Translations under genes and position numbers: made by a program
Shown here: positions 1 through 11,287 of the stretch, one piece after another
Numbering within the stretch: position 1 is the first letter of the stretch
Layout of the letters: each line of letters opens with the position of its first letter
Origin: Tetradesmus obliquus
Lineage: Eukaryota; Chlorophyta; Chlorophyceae; Sphaeropleales; Scenedesmaceae
Length of the DNA: 64,000 bases
NCBI GenBank assembly: GCA_030272155.1
Contig: CP126196.1
Span: 3,720,001 to 3,784,000 of the forward strand
Direction of reading: 5' to 3'
Notes under the pieces: generated by a model
The model's database searches: none
Seen by the model: only the letters and a program-made list of their open reading frames with translations
What the model was told of the DNA's origin: nothing

Positions 1-665
1 AAGGGCACTGCTGCTGCAGGCTCCTTGAAGGCATCAATGCTGCTCATGGCCGCCACTGCCTCCACGTAGTCGGGGCTCAGGTTGGCCAGCTTGCCAAGGC
101 CTGCAGAGGCAAATGACGAGGTAACGTCAGTTATGCAGGAACTACAGAACACAGAGGCACTGCCTCCACATAGTCAGGGCTCAGGTTGGCCAGCTTGCCC
201 AGGCCTGCAGACACAAATGACAAGGTAACGTCAGTGACGTCAAACTAACATGACACATAGACGCTGCCACCACGTAAACAGGGCTCAGGTTGGCCAGCTT
301 GCCCAGGCCTGCAACAAAAACGTTAACACCATTAGTTTTCTTCAATTAACACAACACTCAGTCGCTGCCCCTCCACAAAGGGGCTGTAGGCTACTTGAAT
401 GCCTCAATGCTGCTGAGCGCCCCCACTGCCTCCACGTAATCAGGGCTCAGGTTGGCCAGCTTGCCTAGGCCTGCACATGACATACAGAATAACAGTGTGA
501 AAGTGTAACATTGTGGGAGCACAGCCACTGCCTCCACATAGTCAGGGCTCAGGTTGGCCAGCTTGCCCAGGCCTGCAGAGGCAAATGACGAGGTACCATC
601 AGTGATGCAGTAACTACAGAACACGGAGTCACTGCCTCCACGTCATCAAGGCTTGCCCAGGCCCG
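1..665 (-). repeat. Tandem copies of the SDR exon 4 acceptor side
   Basis: About six copies of intron end plus exon start (ctgcag, then the codons for GLGKLANLSPDYVEAV) start near 100, 206, 312, 472, 575 and 660 on the minus strand. Spacing is roughly 85-160 bp. The copy at 100 runs open to the edge and is taken as the real exon. The others run into stops or diverge within 50-80 bases. Each keeps an AG at the junction. Confidence 0.85.
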
Positions 666-2034
666 CAGAACAAGGTTACAGTAACAAAATAGCAACATTC
701 AGATCACAAACACGTTGCTGCCTGCACATAGTCAGATTTGGTGTACACCAACATGTTGGCCTGGCGCCAGCAGCGGCAGCAGCACTGGCAACCCCTCGTT
801 TTGCACCCGAGGCCACATGCACAACAAAAGAAAGAAAGCAGTGCAGGTGCCTGCTGCAGAACACCTACCTGACGACACGTTGATGATGAGTGCGCCTGGC
901 GCCAGCAGCGGCAGCAACGCCTGGCTCAGCAGCACCGGGCCTGCAGTGTTGACCGCCAGGGTGGTGTCATATGTTGGCTTGTCCCAGGCTGCCCTGACAA
1001 GGATGCCTGCATTGTTGACCTGCAGGGGTTCAAGGCCAACACGTGTTTAGAATTTGTTGGTTTTAGGGTTTGACAGTGGTGATTGTGTTGACCGCCAGGG
1101 TGGTGTCATATGTGGGCTTGCCCCAGGCGGCCCTGACGGGACTGCCTGCATTGTTGACCTGTGTGGGGGTGCAGGGTTTGGAAGGGTCGATAGTTTTCAA
1201 TTGTGGTTGTGTGCACCGCCAGGGTGGCGTTGTTGGTTCAACTAAGTTCAAGTTGGCTTGAAGGCCACCTACGAATGTCCCAGGCCTGCCTCATGCGGAT
1301 GCCTGAGTTGTTGACCTGCGTTATGTGTTCATGCTTTAAGCAATCGGTGATGAACTGAGAACCAGCGCGCAGACCTGCAAAAGACATCAGTCGCGCATTG
1401 TGCGCCCTTCGCTGCTGTCCTCACCAGATCTCTAGAGCCAGGCCCCCGAGGGGCACCAGGCAATGACAGGCGCATGTCAATTTAAACTGCTGAACAACCC
1501 GAGGTGCTCCAAAAGACGTGGCAGGAGTTGCAGCTGCCTGCTATGCGGATAACGTGTCTTGAGCAGCTTGCAGGAAATGCATGCTATGACGGTGCTGTTG
1601 CAAGCTGCTCCTGGGCTGTACTGCTGCCACGTGGCACACGTCTGCCCTGCTCACCAGCAGATCGATCTTCTGATCATATTCCGACTTGATGTGCTGCGCC
1701 AGCTCGTTTATGGATGCTGCACTGCCTGTGTCCAAGCTCAGCACTCGCACGTCCGTTCCATTCTTGCTGAGTTCGGCTGCTGCTGCCTTGCCTGCAACAC
1801 ACAAATCAAATGCTTTATGTAAAGATGATTTTGACTTCACATACGTACGCATGCGAATGCATGAGATGCTGTGGTCGCGGCAACACGTGGCAAGTGCCAA
1901 TTCATCGCACCTGCCTCCAAGTTCCTGCAAGTGAGGATCACTGGCTTTTTGCGCTCTACGAGCTGCTTGCAAACTTCCAGACCGATACCACGGTTACCGC
2001 CCGTGACCAGCGCATACAAGTTGTGGTTGGACAT
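1..2034 (-). CDS. Short-chain dehydrogenase/reductase, carbonyl reductase-like (partial)
   Basis: An NADPH-dependent carbonyl reductase of the classical SDR family, cut by the left edge. Exon 1 (2034-1911) starts MSNHNLYALVTGGNRGIG, the Rossmann cofactor motif TGGNRGIG. Exon 2 (1791-1655) ends in KIDLL. Exon 3 (1019-869) starts VNNAG, the SDR NNAG motif, and ends at NVSSG, which holds the catalytic-Ser strand. Exon 4 (100 to <1) starts GLGKLANLSPDYVEAV, close to the segment after NVSS in animal CBR1. The catalytic YxxxK lies beyond the window. Exon phases join cleanly (1, 0, 1). I chose the Met at 2034 because it sits just before the Rossmann strand; the frame is also open upstream. Introns 2 and 3 hold many partial copies of exons 3 and 4, listed separately. 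The CBR1-like identity is by motif order only; another SDR subfamily is possible. Confidence 0.85.
740..1320 (-). repeat. Partial copies of SDR exon 3
   Basis: The real exon 3 is 1019-869. Acceptor-side copies start near 1160 (VNNAGSPVRAAWGKPTYDTT) and 1312 (VNNSGIRMRQAWD). A copy of the exon end (LLPLLAPG region) lies near 790-740. The middle copy is the closest. The 1312 copy has the changed motif NNSG. Confidence 0.8.
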
Positions 2035-3054
2035 GCTGCTGTTGCTACAGCTACTGCTGCTGGTGGTGACGGTCAGAGCCACAGGAACGAGGGAAACGCC
2101 GGTTTCTGATGTGGAACACGAGTCTGGGTAGACAATGTGTTGTTTCTGACCTCGTACATACGCCTTGAATGTGAGAACGTGTGTGAAGAACAACCTGCAC
2201 ATGTTACCAAGTGTGACAGTTCGGTCACCAGGGTTCTACCGCAGTGTCCTGCACCCCCACAATCGCAGCTCTTGTGCAATTCTGAACACGTGCTCACGTG
2301 TTTCAGGCCCGCAACCGAACCAATGGAGTTGGGCATGTATCATACACATAACTTATTACATACGCTGAGCCATGCATCAGGGGTGTCGCCATAGTACAAC
2401 AAGCTACCATGCAGTGCACACGCTTACATGCGCATATGATCAATAAGATAACCTCCAATGTAGTAGCAGCAGCAACAGTTGCAATAGCTGAGTAAGCCAC
2501 AGCAATACAAACTCGCCTACACCACGCGACATGAAAACGGCCACTCTCAACATCACAATAAACCAATCCACCTCTCTTGCATTCACCGCGTATGCACAGC
2601 TACAGGAAATGCAGCTGCTGCTGATACTTTTTGCACACACAGCATACACGACATGCAATAGCCAGTGCCAGCTAGCCTCAATCACCGCGTGTGCACAGCC
2701 ACAAGGAATGCAGCAGCATCCAGCCGCTGCTTGTACTGCTGCAGTTCAAAACCTCTCAAATCAGACATGACATGCAAGAGACATTGCCAGCTCAACCTCA
2801 ATTAGCGAGTGTGCACAGCCACAAGGAACACAGCAGCACCCAGCCGCTGCTTGTACTGCTGCAGCTCCAAACCTCTCCAAGGTTTGGCAAATCAGATAAC
2901 ATGCAGAACAAATTGTCAGCTAAATACCACTTAGCGAGTGTGCACAGCCACAAGGAATGCAGCAGCACCCAGCCGCTGCTTGTACTGCTGCTGCTCAGAC
3001 GCTTGCACAGCATACACACCAGAAGACACAAAAGCATCGCCAGCTTTAGCGCAG
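2035..3054. other. Spacer between two minus-strand genes, with 3'-end repeats
   Basis: No gene recognised. 2035-2570 shows only short unsupported frames and would hold the SDR promoter. 2580-3054 is filled by tandem copies of the 3' end of the lipase gene (next entry). Confidence 0.5.
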
Positions 3055-3120
3055 TCATCTAGTATGCACAGCCACGAGGAATGCAGCAGCACCCAGCCGC
3101 TGCTTGTACTGCTGCTCCTC
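2580..3120 (-). repeat. Five tandem copies of the lipase gene's 3' coding end
   Basis: A 100-130-bp unit recurs, with matching points near 2588, 2691, 2811, 2940 and 3063. It codes for the tail QYKQRLGAAAFLVAVHTR followed by a stop. The copy at 3118-3055 is joined to the long open frame and is taken as the real end. The downstream copies still end in VHTR plus a stop, except the leftmost, which has decayed. Confidence 0.8.
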
Positions 3121-4341
3121 CTGCTGCCGCACAGGCAGGTGCGCCTGCCCAGCAGCGGCGGCCAGCTCCGCACTGCTGGCATTCTCAAGCGCCAGGTCAT
3201 GCTGCGCCGTGTGTGCCACAGGCGGCGCCGCTGCTGCTGCTGCTACTGCAGAGCTGCCAGTACCTGCTGCACCTGCTGCTGCCTCGTCTGCTGCAATGAG
3301 CGACTCATCAGCTGCCAAGTGATCAACCAAAGAGTCCCGCCGGCCAGCAGTGCTCAACAACACACTGCCAGTGCTGCTGCCAGTGCCATTACCATTGCTG
3401 CTGCTGCTGCTGCTGACACCAGACGCTCCTGCCGGCTCCTCTACTGCAGCTGCAGCACGAGCGAATGCAGCGCCTGCCGCCTTCACAGCTGCGTCACTCG
3501 CACGCGACACTTCTCCACCCTCTAGTTGCTGCTGCTGCTGCTGTTGTGGGTTTTGCAGCCGCGCCTCCCAGCGCTGCTGCTGCTGCATGGATGCCGGGCA
3601 GTCCTCGGTCAACGGCAGGTGTGCTTGCAGGAAGTTGTGCGTTGACCAGATGATGGTGTCCTGGATGGTGGCGGGCTCAGCAGGCTGATCCTGCACCTTG
3701 GCGCCCACCTGCATGATAGAGAAATGACAGGGCATAGAGTCACATGATGTGTTACAAAGGGCGTGTTGAAGCCTTCAAGTGAACCTAGCGGCACAGAGTT
3801 GTCCTGGCTGGTGGCTGGCTCCGCGGGTTGCTCTGGGGCTTTGGCGCCCACCTGCAATGTCCGGGCATGCTTTTGACAAGTCATACTCAAGGCCCAAGTC
3901 ATACTCAAGGCCCAAGTCATGCTCAAGAGCCAAGTCATACTCAAGACCCAAGTTCAGCATACATGCACAAAAGCTGCAGGGCAGACCTTCTGAGGAAGAA
4001 AGCACAGGCTTCACCAAAGTATGCATACCAAAACTCACGCAAAGCCTGCACTGCTCAATCTGTTGCATAGCAGCGTGACTGGAGAGTGCGAACACATGAA
4101 CGACAGAGCACGGCACACCCTCTGCGGTGTGCAGAGCAGGGAAGCATTCAGCTGATCGCCTGCACCCCTGTATGCACGACACGGCTGCAGCAGGGCTTGC
4201 TCACCGTCTTGCGCAGCAGGTTGGTAACCCATGGCGACAGCAGGAACGGCAGGTCAGTGAAGCTGCCATGGCTGCTGCCGGCAGGTACAACATGCACCAC
4301 ACCACCACCCACGCCTGCCGCCTCACTACTGCTGCCGCTGC

Positions 4342-4373
<32 letters not shown>

Positions 4374-7300
4374 ACCACAGGTGTGCGTGATGAGTTAGGC
4401 CTGCTGTTGCTGCTGCTGCTGCTGTTTGTTGTGGGTAGGCATGCTTTGAAGACTGCCTCCTGCCTGGGGCCGTCACACCACATCTTGCCGGGGGTGTTCC
4501 AGTCCTGCGAGCAACAACCCAGATAAACGGTGTTACTAGCCAGGTAGTGAGATTGCCAACCTTCACAGTGACTTATTGTGGACTTTCCAGGTCGTCACAC
4601 CACATCTTGCCGGGGGTGTTCCAGTCCTGCACGCAGTGCAAGTGAGATGCGAGCAGAGCGGAGGTGATGCAACAACACAGCAGCTCAAGGCAAGGCAGAG
4701 CACATCCAACAGGCAGCTCAGCAAATGTCTCGTCAAACGAGTATGCTCACCTGCTTGTCTCTCACCAGCAAAACCTCACCTGCAAGCCCAGCACCAATAT
4801 GGAACAAACACCACAGCAAACCACAACAGAGATCTGCAAGTTTCTCCAACCAACAGCCCACCTGTGAGCCCAGCACCAGCAGTGGGCTGCGTGTCTGCCA
4901 GCTCTTGAGTGCCGCGCTCTGGCTGGGCAGCAGCGGCCACCAGGGGTCTAACGCACCCGGTTGAAGCGTTTGCCAGCGTAGCTCCATAGCACGCTGCCAT
5001 AGCAACACCTTGTGGATGCAAACTACCCAGCAAGACAACAGCACACTGCCTTGCAAACAAGGATCAACTCACTCATGAAGCTGAAAACATAACCCACCTG
5101 TGAGCCCAGCACCAGCAGCGGGCTGCGCGTCTGCCAGCCCATCAGTGCAGCACTCTGGCTGGGCAGCAGCGGCCACCAGGGGTCCAGCGCAACACCCGCC
5201 TTGAACTCTCCGTGCTGCGCGACTGCTGCTGCTGCTGTGGCGCCGCCGCAGCTGTGGCCCATGATGGCCAGGCGGTTCATGTCTAGAATGGACTTGAAGG
5301 CGGTTGCAGGGTCTGAGGGGCCTGACAGAGACAGGCCAGGGATGGAGGCACCTGCAAGCAGCAGACAGCCATCATCGCCATAACATCATTGGTTTGCAGC
5401 CGTAAGGCATTGCCATCGGAGTCACAAACGCATTGTTTTCTGGCAGGGGAGGCAGGCGAGGCAGGCGCATGCGAGCAGCAGTGAGCAGCTGTGGCCCATG
5501 ATGGCCAGGCGGCTCATGTCCAGCAGGGACTTGAACGCGATTGCAGGGGGTGTGGTACCGGAGAGAGACAGGCCAGGGATGGAGGCGCCTGCAGGCAGAC
5601 ATAGAAGATGGGCAGGAGATTGGAGTTGGTCAAAGTCGAGCCACAGCAGGATCGCCACTGGATAAGAAGAGGTCTATCAAAGCACCGCAGCAGGCCTTGA
5701 TTAGTTAGTAGATTAAGTTAGAGGAGGCAGGGGCGGGCGAGCAGCAGTCGGCAGCTGTGGCCCATCACGGCCAGGCGGCTCATGTCTAGAGGGACCTGAA
5801 AGCTGTTTTGGGGTCTTGAGTGGCCAGAAAGAGACAGGCCGGGGATGGGCGCACCTGCAGCATATGACGTCAGCAAGCATTCATTCAGCTGTCACAGCAC
5901 ATTATTCACTAAAGGGGAAGGGGAGGCCCGTCGATACAAGCGCTCAAAGAGAATGGTGCATGCTGTCCAGAAAACAGCCTCACCTGCATTCATGGCCTGC
6001 AGAGTACGTGCCAGCGTCACAGCTTCCGTGACTCTGTACTCGCACTTGGCCTCCAGCACAGCGCCAGTGCCCAGGCCCTGCAGCAGCCGCCACTCCCCAT
6101 CCGCCAGCTCAGCGCAGCAGGCAGTGCCGTCAGCGTGCTCCAAAGCCGCTACCACAAAACCCTGCGGCAACAGCAGCAGCAATATGCGGTGCCGTCAGCA
6201 CAGCCACCACAAACCCTGCGGAAGCAGCAGCAGCAGCAGCACAGAGACTACGCTCCCCTGGTGGAAAGATCTACAGGCACTACATTTTTAAGTTGCTGTG
6301 ACTGACGAACAAAAGTGATGTCTGCTGGCAGTTGCTGCGCACAAATTGGTCGTTGTGCTGCTGCTGCTGCTGCTGCTTACCCTTGAGGCCATCTCAGAGC
6401 AGATGATGGAGTAGGTGTTGCGCATGCTGGCAGCCCTGCAGCAGCAGCAGCAGCAGCAGTACAGGCGAGCACATGTTATTGGCAGCGCAGGGACATACAA
6501 ACTCTAGTAGGCACTTGCCGCCAAAACCAAGCACGCCATCAACGCCATGCACGCACGCCCCGGCTGCCGTACCACACTTTGCTGCTGCTTTGCATGGTAC
6601 AGCTTTGTCACGCAACAAGCAGTTTGCAGGAGCAACATGTCAACACAAGCAGTGAGATGCAGCGTATGCAGCCCTCTCACCCATGTGAGAAGATGATGAC
6701 GGGGAACTTGCCCTGCCTGTCCTCAGCCGCTGCGTTGTAGCTGCATGGCAGCAGCCGCACAGAGCCTGCAGGGGGAGAGGTGCAGGGTGGGTTTATGACA
6801 AGCGTGTGAAGCCAGAAGAGAGGGAGCAGTTCTGTAGCAGTGCAGCGCACGGCAGCCAGCACACATATATTGTCCAGGTTCACTGGTTCTTAAAGCATCC
6901 ACAATGGTGTGGCCTCTTGTAAGGCTGGCAGCATGTGTGCAGATGTATGCTGTACAGCCTGCAGCTGGGCGTGACCTGCTCGGCACTGCAGAAGCACTGC
7001 TGAACCCTGTCAAGCCCACATGCAGGCTGTACATTTAATGAAAAAAGCTACCTATAATGAGCGGTGCATGTTGCATGACGAGCAGAACACGTATCAAAAG
7101 CTGCTGCATTCAGGCGAGGTTGTGCATGGTCTGCTGCAGCCGCACGCTGCGCTGCTCTGCCATCCCGGATTGATGGTCAGCCCTTCAGACCATTTTCTTG
7201 CTCAACAGCGTTATCTCTTTCTTGCTCAAAGCGTTATTATGCAATCGAGCTGCCTGATCAAGCCCACCTAGCGCGTAGATGAGGTTCTGCGCTGTCTGCT

Positions 7301-7521
7301 TGAGCAGCTTCTCCTTGAGGCCCCAGATTGCACAGCAGATATGCCCGCATGTATCATCAGCACATGTCCACACATCTATTCAAGGTCTTCACTCACCCAG
7401 CGCGTAGATGAGGTTTTGTGCGGTCTGCTTGAGCAGCTTTTCCTTGAGGCCTGACGGATTGCGCAGGCCCCAGCTCACGTAGCCTGAGAGCAGCAGCAGC
7501 AGCACGCAGCAGCAGCCGCAG

Positions 7522-7557
<36 letters not shown>

Positions 7558-8128
7558 TAACAGAGCAGTTCACAATACAGTTGGCGTTACGACTGCGTGC
7601 AAGTACACAATGAATGACTCAGGCGCAGCGCGGGGCTGCATTACCGCCACAGCTGGGCATCCCAGCTGCAGAAGCAGGCAGCTGCTGCACAGCCATGCAT
7701 GGTCAATGCAGTTGCTATAAATGCATCCATGCATGGGTATGCGGATGCAATGCAGTGCAACACTCTGCAGCAGCTCGCTACTAGGCCGCTCAGTAAATGA
7801 CAGCATCAAATGCTCATAGTGGCAAACAAAGCCGCATCCTGGAATGACATGACTGCTTCTGCTGCCTGCAACTGCTTTGTTCAGCATCCAGCTGCTTCCA
7901 TGGCTTGCAGGACAACCGGCTGTGCACTGTATTACAAGCAAACTGCAGCACTGGCCTGCTGCAGCAAACAGCTGCACACCTTGAGCATACTTGTAGTGCC
8001 TGATCCATGTCAGGGGCGTTGACAACCGGGGTGGTGCTTTGCAGGGGTAAAACAGCCTGCCAACCACATGCTGTGAGCAATGCAAAAATACACCACCACA
8101 GCAGCAGCACCAGCAGCAGCAGTAGCAC
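3055..8128 (-). CDS. Platelet-activating-factor acetylhydrolase-like lipase (group VII PLA2 family)
   Basis: Predicted to hydrolyse the sn-2 acyl group of PAF or oxidised phospholipids. The start at 8128 gives a hydrophobic leader (MLLLLLVLLLWWCIFALL), so a secreted or membrane-anchored enzyme is likely. Exons, approximate after the first: 8128-7991, 7488-7395 (NLIYAL), 6767-6684 (KFPVIIFSHG, as in KYPLVVFSHG of PLA2G7), 6434-6391 (RNTYSIICSEMAS), 6165-5990 (GFVVAALEHADGTA), 5351-5099 (nucleophile motif GHSCGG, then VALDPWWPL), 4506-4201 (DWNTPGKMW; GSSHGSFTDLPFLL with the catalytic His) and 3711-3055 (NFLQAHLPL plus a Ser/Ala/Gln-rich tail). The link between exons 1 and 2 is unresolved, and an exon may be missing there. 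The family usually has GHSFGG. At least five exon borders are copied in neighbouring introns. Confidence 0.88.
3790..3960 (-). repeat. Copy of a lipase exon start plus an 18-bp minisatellite
   Basis: 3855-3790 repeats the acceptor and start of the last exon (VGAKAPEQPAEPATSQD beside VGAKVQDQPAEPATIQD in the real one). Next to it, 3885-3955 holds four copies of an 18-bp unit, aagtcatactcaaggccc, with small changes. Both lie in the last intron. Confidence 0.8.
4507..5860 (-). repeat. Copies of lipase exon borders
   Basis: Three sets are seen. (1) Acceptor plus DWNTPGKMWCD at 4636-4590 copies the exon start at 4506. (2) The exon end around the LVLGSQ segment (5170-5099) is copied at about 4990-4858, about 237 bp away. 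(3) The GHSCGG exon start (5351) is copied at about 5590-5500 (GASIPGLSLSGTTPP to MGHSC) and 5855-5750 (GAPIPGLSLSGHSRP to MGHSC), 245-260 bp apart. Copies lie upstream for acceptors and downstream for the donor side. Confidence 0.85.
7266..7554 (-). repeat. Copied exon end and a (CTG)10 tract before an acceptor
   Basis: The exon segment KEKLLKQTAQNLIYAL with its donor (7450-7395) recurs at about 7320-7266, about 130 bp downstream in the gene's direction. On the coding strand, (CTG)10 at 7554-7525 sits about 35 bases before the acceptor of the exon at 7488. Confidence 0.75.
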
Positions 8129-9302
8129 CAGGCTAGCGGGCGTTAGTTCGCCGGCGTTGCATAGCAGCTGCCTAGTTCGTATGCGCGGCTTAAATATGGA
8201 AGCATGCGTACGTAATTGAACATGCGTAGATATGAACGGCTTCGCTCCTGGTGTGTGAGGTGATCATGTGGTCATCGTCCCGCCTTGCAGGCACTCACAG
8301 TGTCTGCAGCAATCGAGCTGGGGTTTGTGGAATACTTCAAGTCTTGAACGCCGACTGGAAAGCGACCTGTGGGCCGTGCTAGCAGCATGCTGGGCGAGCG
8401 ATTCAGCAGTAGCACTAGGCAGCACAAAACGTCCAACGAGGCAGGCACTGCAAAGACAACGTGTTTCAGAATACACAGTGCTGATACCAAAAAGCAGCGT
8501 AATTATGCATACGGCGTGCTTATCAAGTCGGTCAAGGCATGGCTGTTACATGCCATGAGATGACTAAGAGTGCCATGACCAATGCTCCATGCGTGGTTAT
8601 GAGAGGCCAGTGACAAACAGACACTCAACGCAAAACATAAAGATCGAAGAACACGTACACTCTGTGCAAAGCAGCACACACCGGGTGGCATGTAGCTCAG
8701 CTGAGTTGAGAGCTCGAACAACCCTAACAGGCAGTAGGGAGTTCCAGGCTAACCCACATAACCCAACGCATGCATCCACATATAAACCGATATGCAGTGA
8801 ACCATCTGCTGAAGCGATGATTGCATACTGGAAAAAATACACAAGCTGCATCCTCTCAAAGGCAGGAAGCACGCCTTGCTGGAACCACGCCTGGCAGGAG
8901 GCACGCCTCGCAGAAAGCACAGCTTGCAGGAAGCAGCATGCCTTGCAGGAAGCACTCTGTTGCCTGGCCATACATGGAAAACCCCAGGGCCCTGGCTGCA
9001 GATTGCTGCAGCCGCTGCTGCTCCTGGCGCGCCACCACTGCCCCACATGCCTCGCACACAACTCGATGCCCTCCCTGCTGCGCTCTTCCGAACCCTGCAT
9101 ACCCTCGCACTCTTCCTTACTTGTGCAGCAGGCTGCTGCTGCAGCTGCTTCTGCCATTGCCTAGCTCTGGTTCCAACTCACTGCCACTGCTAGCTCTGGT
9201 TGAACTTGATGCTGTAGCCGCCAGTCTGGGGATCCTGCTCTCCTCTGAACGCTGAAACCAAACCTGCTGCCGCTGCTGCCGCTGCTGCCGCTGCTGCTGC
9301 TG
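8129..9302. other. Spacer with a 16-bp minisatellite
   Basis: No gene recognised. A 186-codon minus frame (9157-8597) has no recognised domain and unbiased composition, so I leave it out. 8864-8957 holds about six degenerate copies of a 14-19-bp unit like gcaggaagcacgcctt. 9160-9260 is a copy of the end of the next gene. Confidence 0.5.
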
Positions 9303-9600
9303 CTAGCTCTGGTTAAACTTGATGCTGTAGCCGCCGGTTGCCGGGTCCTGCTCTGCTTTGAAGTTGTCCAGGCTGAGCCCAAACTTGCCCAGCAGGCTGT
9401 TGCCCAGGTCCTTCAGCTTGCCCAGCATCTCCTCCTTCAGCTTCTCCTGCCGCGCCTGTAGCGGCAAAATCACAAGCAACACATGTTACGACATGTTGCA
9501 TAACATAGTGAGCTTGGCACTTGAAGGTGTTGCCCAGGTCCTTCAGCTTGCCCAGCATCTCTTCTTTCAGCTTCTCCTGCCGCGCCTGCACAATGACGAA
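9160..9600 (-). repeat. Copies of the TTC1-like last exon, before and after it
   Basis: The real last exon is 9455-9303. Its start ([19 protein letters not shown]) with an acceptor is copied at about 9586-9530, in the last intron. Its end ([15 protein letters not shown] plus a stop) is copied downstream at about 9235-9186, with a further scrap near 9160. Both sides of a single exon are thus duplicated. Confidence 0.88.
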
Positions 9601-9884
9601 GCAGAAACATGTGTTATGACAGATTTGTAACACGTGTATACATGTTACGCAACATATGCCAGAGATTTAAGGGAAACCGGGAACAAACCCTTGGATCGCT
9701 GCAACTTTCACCCTTTGAAAACACCAGGCTGTTCCCTCTGGCGCTGCCACTGCAACATTCCCCTTTAAACGACCTTCAGATGTTACTGCAATGCTCAGCG
9801 CACCTGCACCTCTGGCGTCAGCTTTGCCACTGTTTTGACAGCCCAGGCGTTGCCAGGGTCCAGCTCAACAACCTGAAGGGCGGC

Positions 9885-9933
<49 letters not shown>

Positions 9934-11287
9934 CATCAAGTACCAAGGAAAAAACAATTGCAAGCCTGCCGGGAACATTTGTCGTGCAGCGTTTTGCGCC
10001 AAAGTCCTTGTCAGCTGCTTTACAACACACATATCTTGGCAGCAGTTGAAAACAGTACATGCATAACAGTAGCTGTGAAAGTAACAACTCACCTTCTGCG
10101 CATCTGCCAGTGCATGCTCCAGATCATCCAGCTCCTGCAGGGCTGTTGCACGCCGCACCAACGCCTGCAGTGCAGCAGCAGCGGCAAGGCACGGTAGGAG
10201 GTCAGCAGCTGTGAGGTGGCTGCTCCTGGCAACAACCACCAGCAAGCACTGCTGGTCGGCAGCATCTCCATTGCGGCACAGTGGATGCAAGAGCTCTACA
10301 GGTATGATGCACATGATTATATCATGACAACCAAGTCACCTTGAGATAGCTGCCGTTGATCTTGAGTGCTGCGCTGCACTGCTCGCAGGCCAGCTGCCAG
10401 TCCTGCTTCTTGAGGTAGCATGCTGCTGCATTGCACAGGTACACTGCCCGCTCATGCGCGTCCTCTGGCGCCTGGTCTATGGCCTGCAGCAGCAACACAG
10501 AAATCAGTTTGTAGTTCAAAGTGGTCTTGAGAAACAGGATGTATGTTGTGTGAGGTGCGCTGTGCTCTCCTGGGCATCCACTGGCGCCTAGTCTATGGCC
10601 TGCAGCAGCAGTGACAACACAAATGCATGCAGCAGAGCTGAATCAAGAGCATTGCCTTCGTGTTTGAGCCGCTCACACTGCGCTATCAGCTGCTGCAGGT
10701 CCATCTGTTGTTCTTTGCTGCTGCTACTGCTGGCTGTAGCATGTAACGATGCTTTTGATCATGCTGATTGCCTGCAGGACATCAAGCAAATAAAAAAGCA
10801 CAGCAAAGTTGTGTGGCAGGCCCCTCACCTGCCAGTACAGCTGCAGTGCTCCATCATACTCCCCCTGTGCATACAGAGCATTGCCTTCCTGCTTGAGCCG
10901 CTCACACTCTGCTATCAGCTGCTGCAGTTGCGGGTCTAGCTGCTCTTCGCTGCCGCTACTGCTGCTGCTGGCTGCAGCATTTGTAGCGTGTACATCTGTT
11001 GCAGCACTTGCGCCTGGAGCTGCTGCTTCTGCAGCTTCTTCTGTAGCCGCTGATGAAGAGATAGCTGCATCCGCTGCTGGTGCTGCTGCTGCTGCTGTCT
11101 GGCTTGCAGTTTTTGAGGAGCTGGGGTCTGCTGAAGCAGCAGTGCCTCCTGCTGCTTCTGACGAAGGGTCCAGGCTCTGACCGGATTCCTGCTCCGAGCT
11201 GCTCGTTGACGTGTCCTGCTCGTCGACTATTTCCTCTATCACACACGATTGCGGATGCATGAACAAGTCTGCGGCACTGCTGGTCAT
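9303..11287 (-). CDS. TTC1: TTC1-like tetratricopeptide-repeat co-chaperone
   Basis: A 298-residue protein, near the 292 of human TTC1, a cytosolic TPR adaptor that binds HSP90/HSP70 and Ras or G-alpha proteins. Five exons: 11287-10829, 10483-10340, 10164-10093, 9872-9804 and 9455-9303. All four introns are phase 0. Residues 1-105 are acidic and Ser/Ala-rich. The TPR block follows: [40 protein letters not shown] and [15 protein letters not shown]. The C-terminus [15 protein letters not shown], then [20 protein letters not shown], matches the signature tail of TTC1. The start Met at 11287 opens the long first exon. Intron 1 holds a 110-bp copy of the exon 1 end (about 10740-10640) and a copy of the exon 2 acceptor (about 10590). 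Confidence 0.93.
9887..9931 (-). repeat. (CTG)15 before the acceptor of TTC1-like exon 4
   Basis: Fifteen uninterrupted CAG on the plus strand are (CTG)15 in the transcript. A C-rich stretch and AG follow 15 bases later at the exon that codes [12 protein letters not shown]. Confidence 0.9.
10560..10745 (-). repeat. Copy of the TTC1-like exon 1 end and exon 2 start in intron 1
   Basis: The segment 10745-10640 repeats the codons around [17 protein letters not shown] of exon 1 about 230 bp downstream. 10600-10565 repeats the acceptor and the first codons of exon 2. Both are imperfect and non-coding in context. Confidence 0.8.

Noticed and set aside
8597-9157. 186-codon minus-strand frame
   Set aside because: Cys/Ala-rich composition typical of out-of-frame reading of the minisatellite at 8864-8957; no domain.
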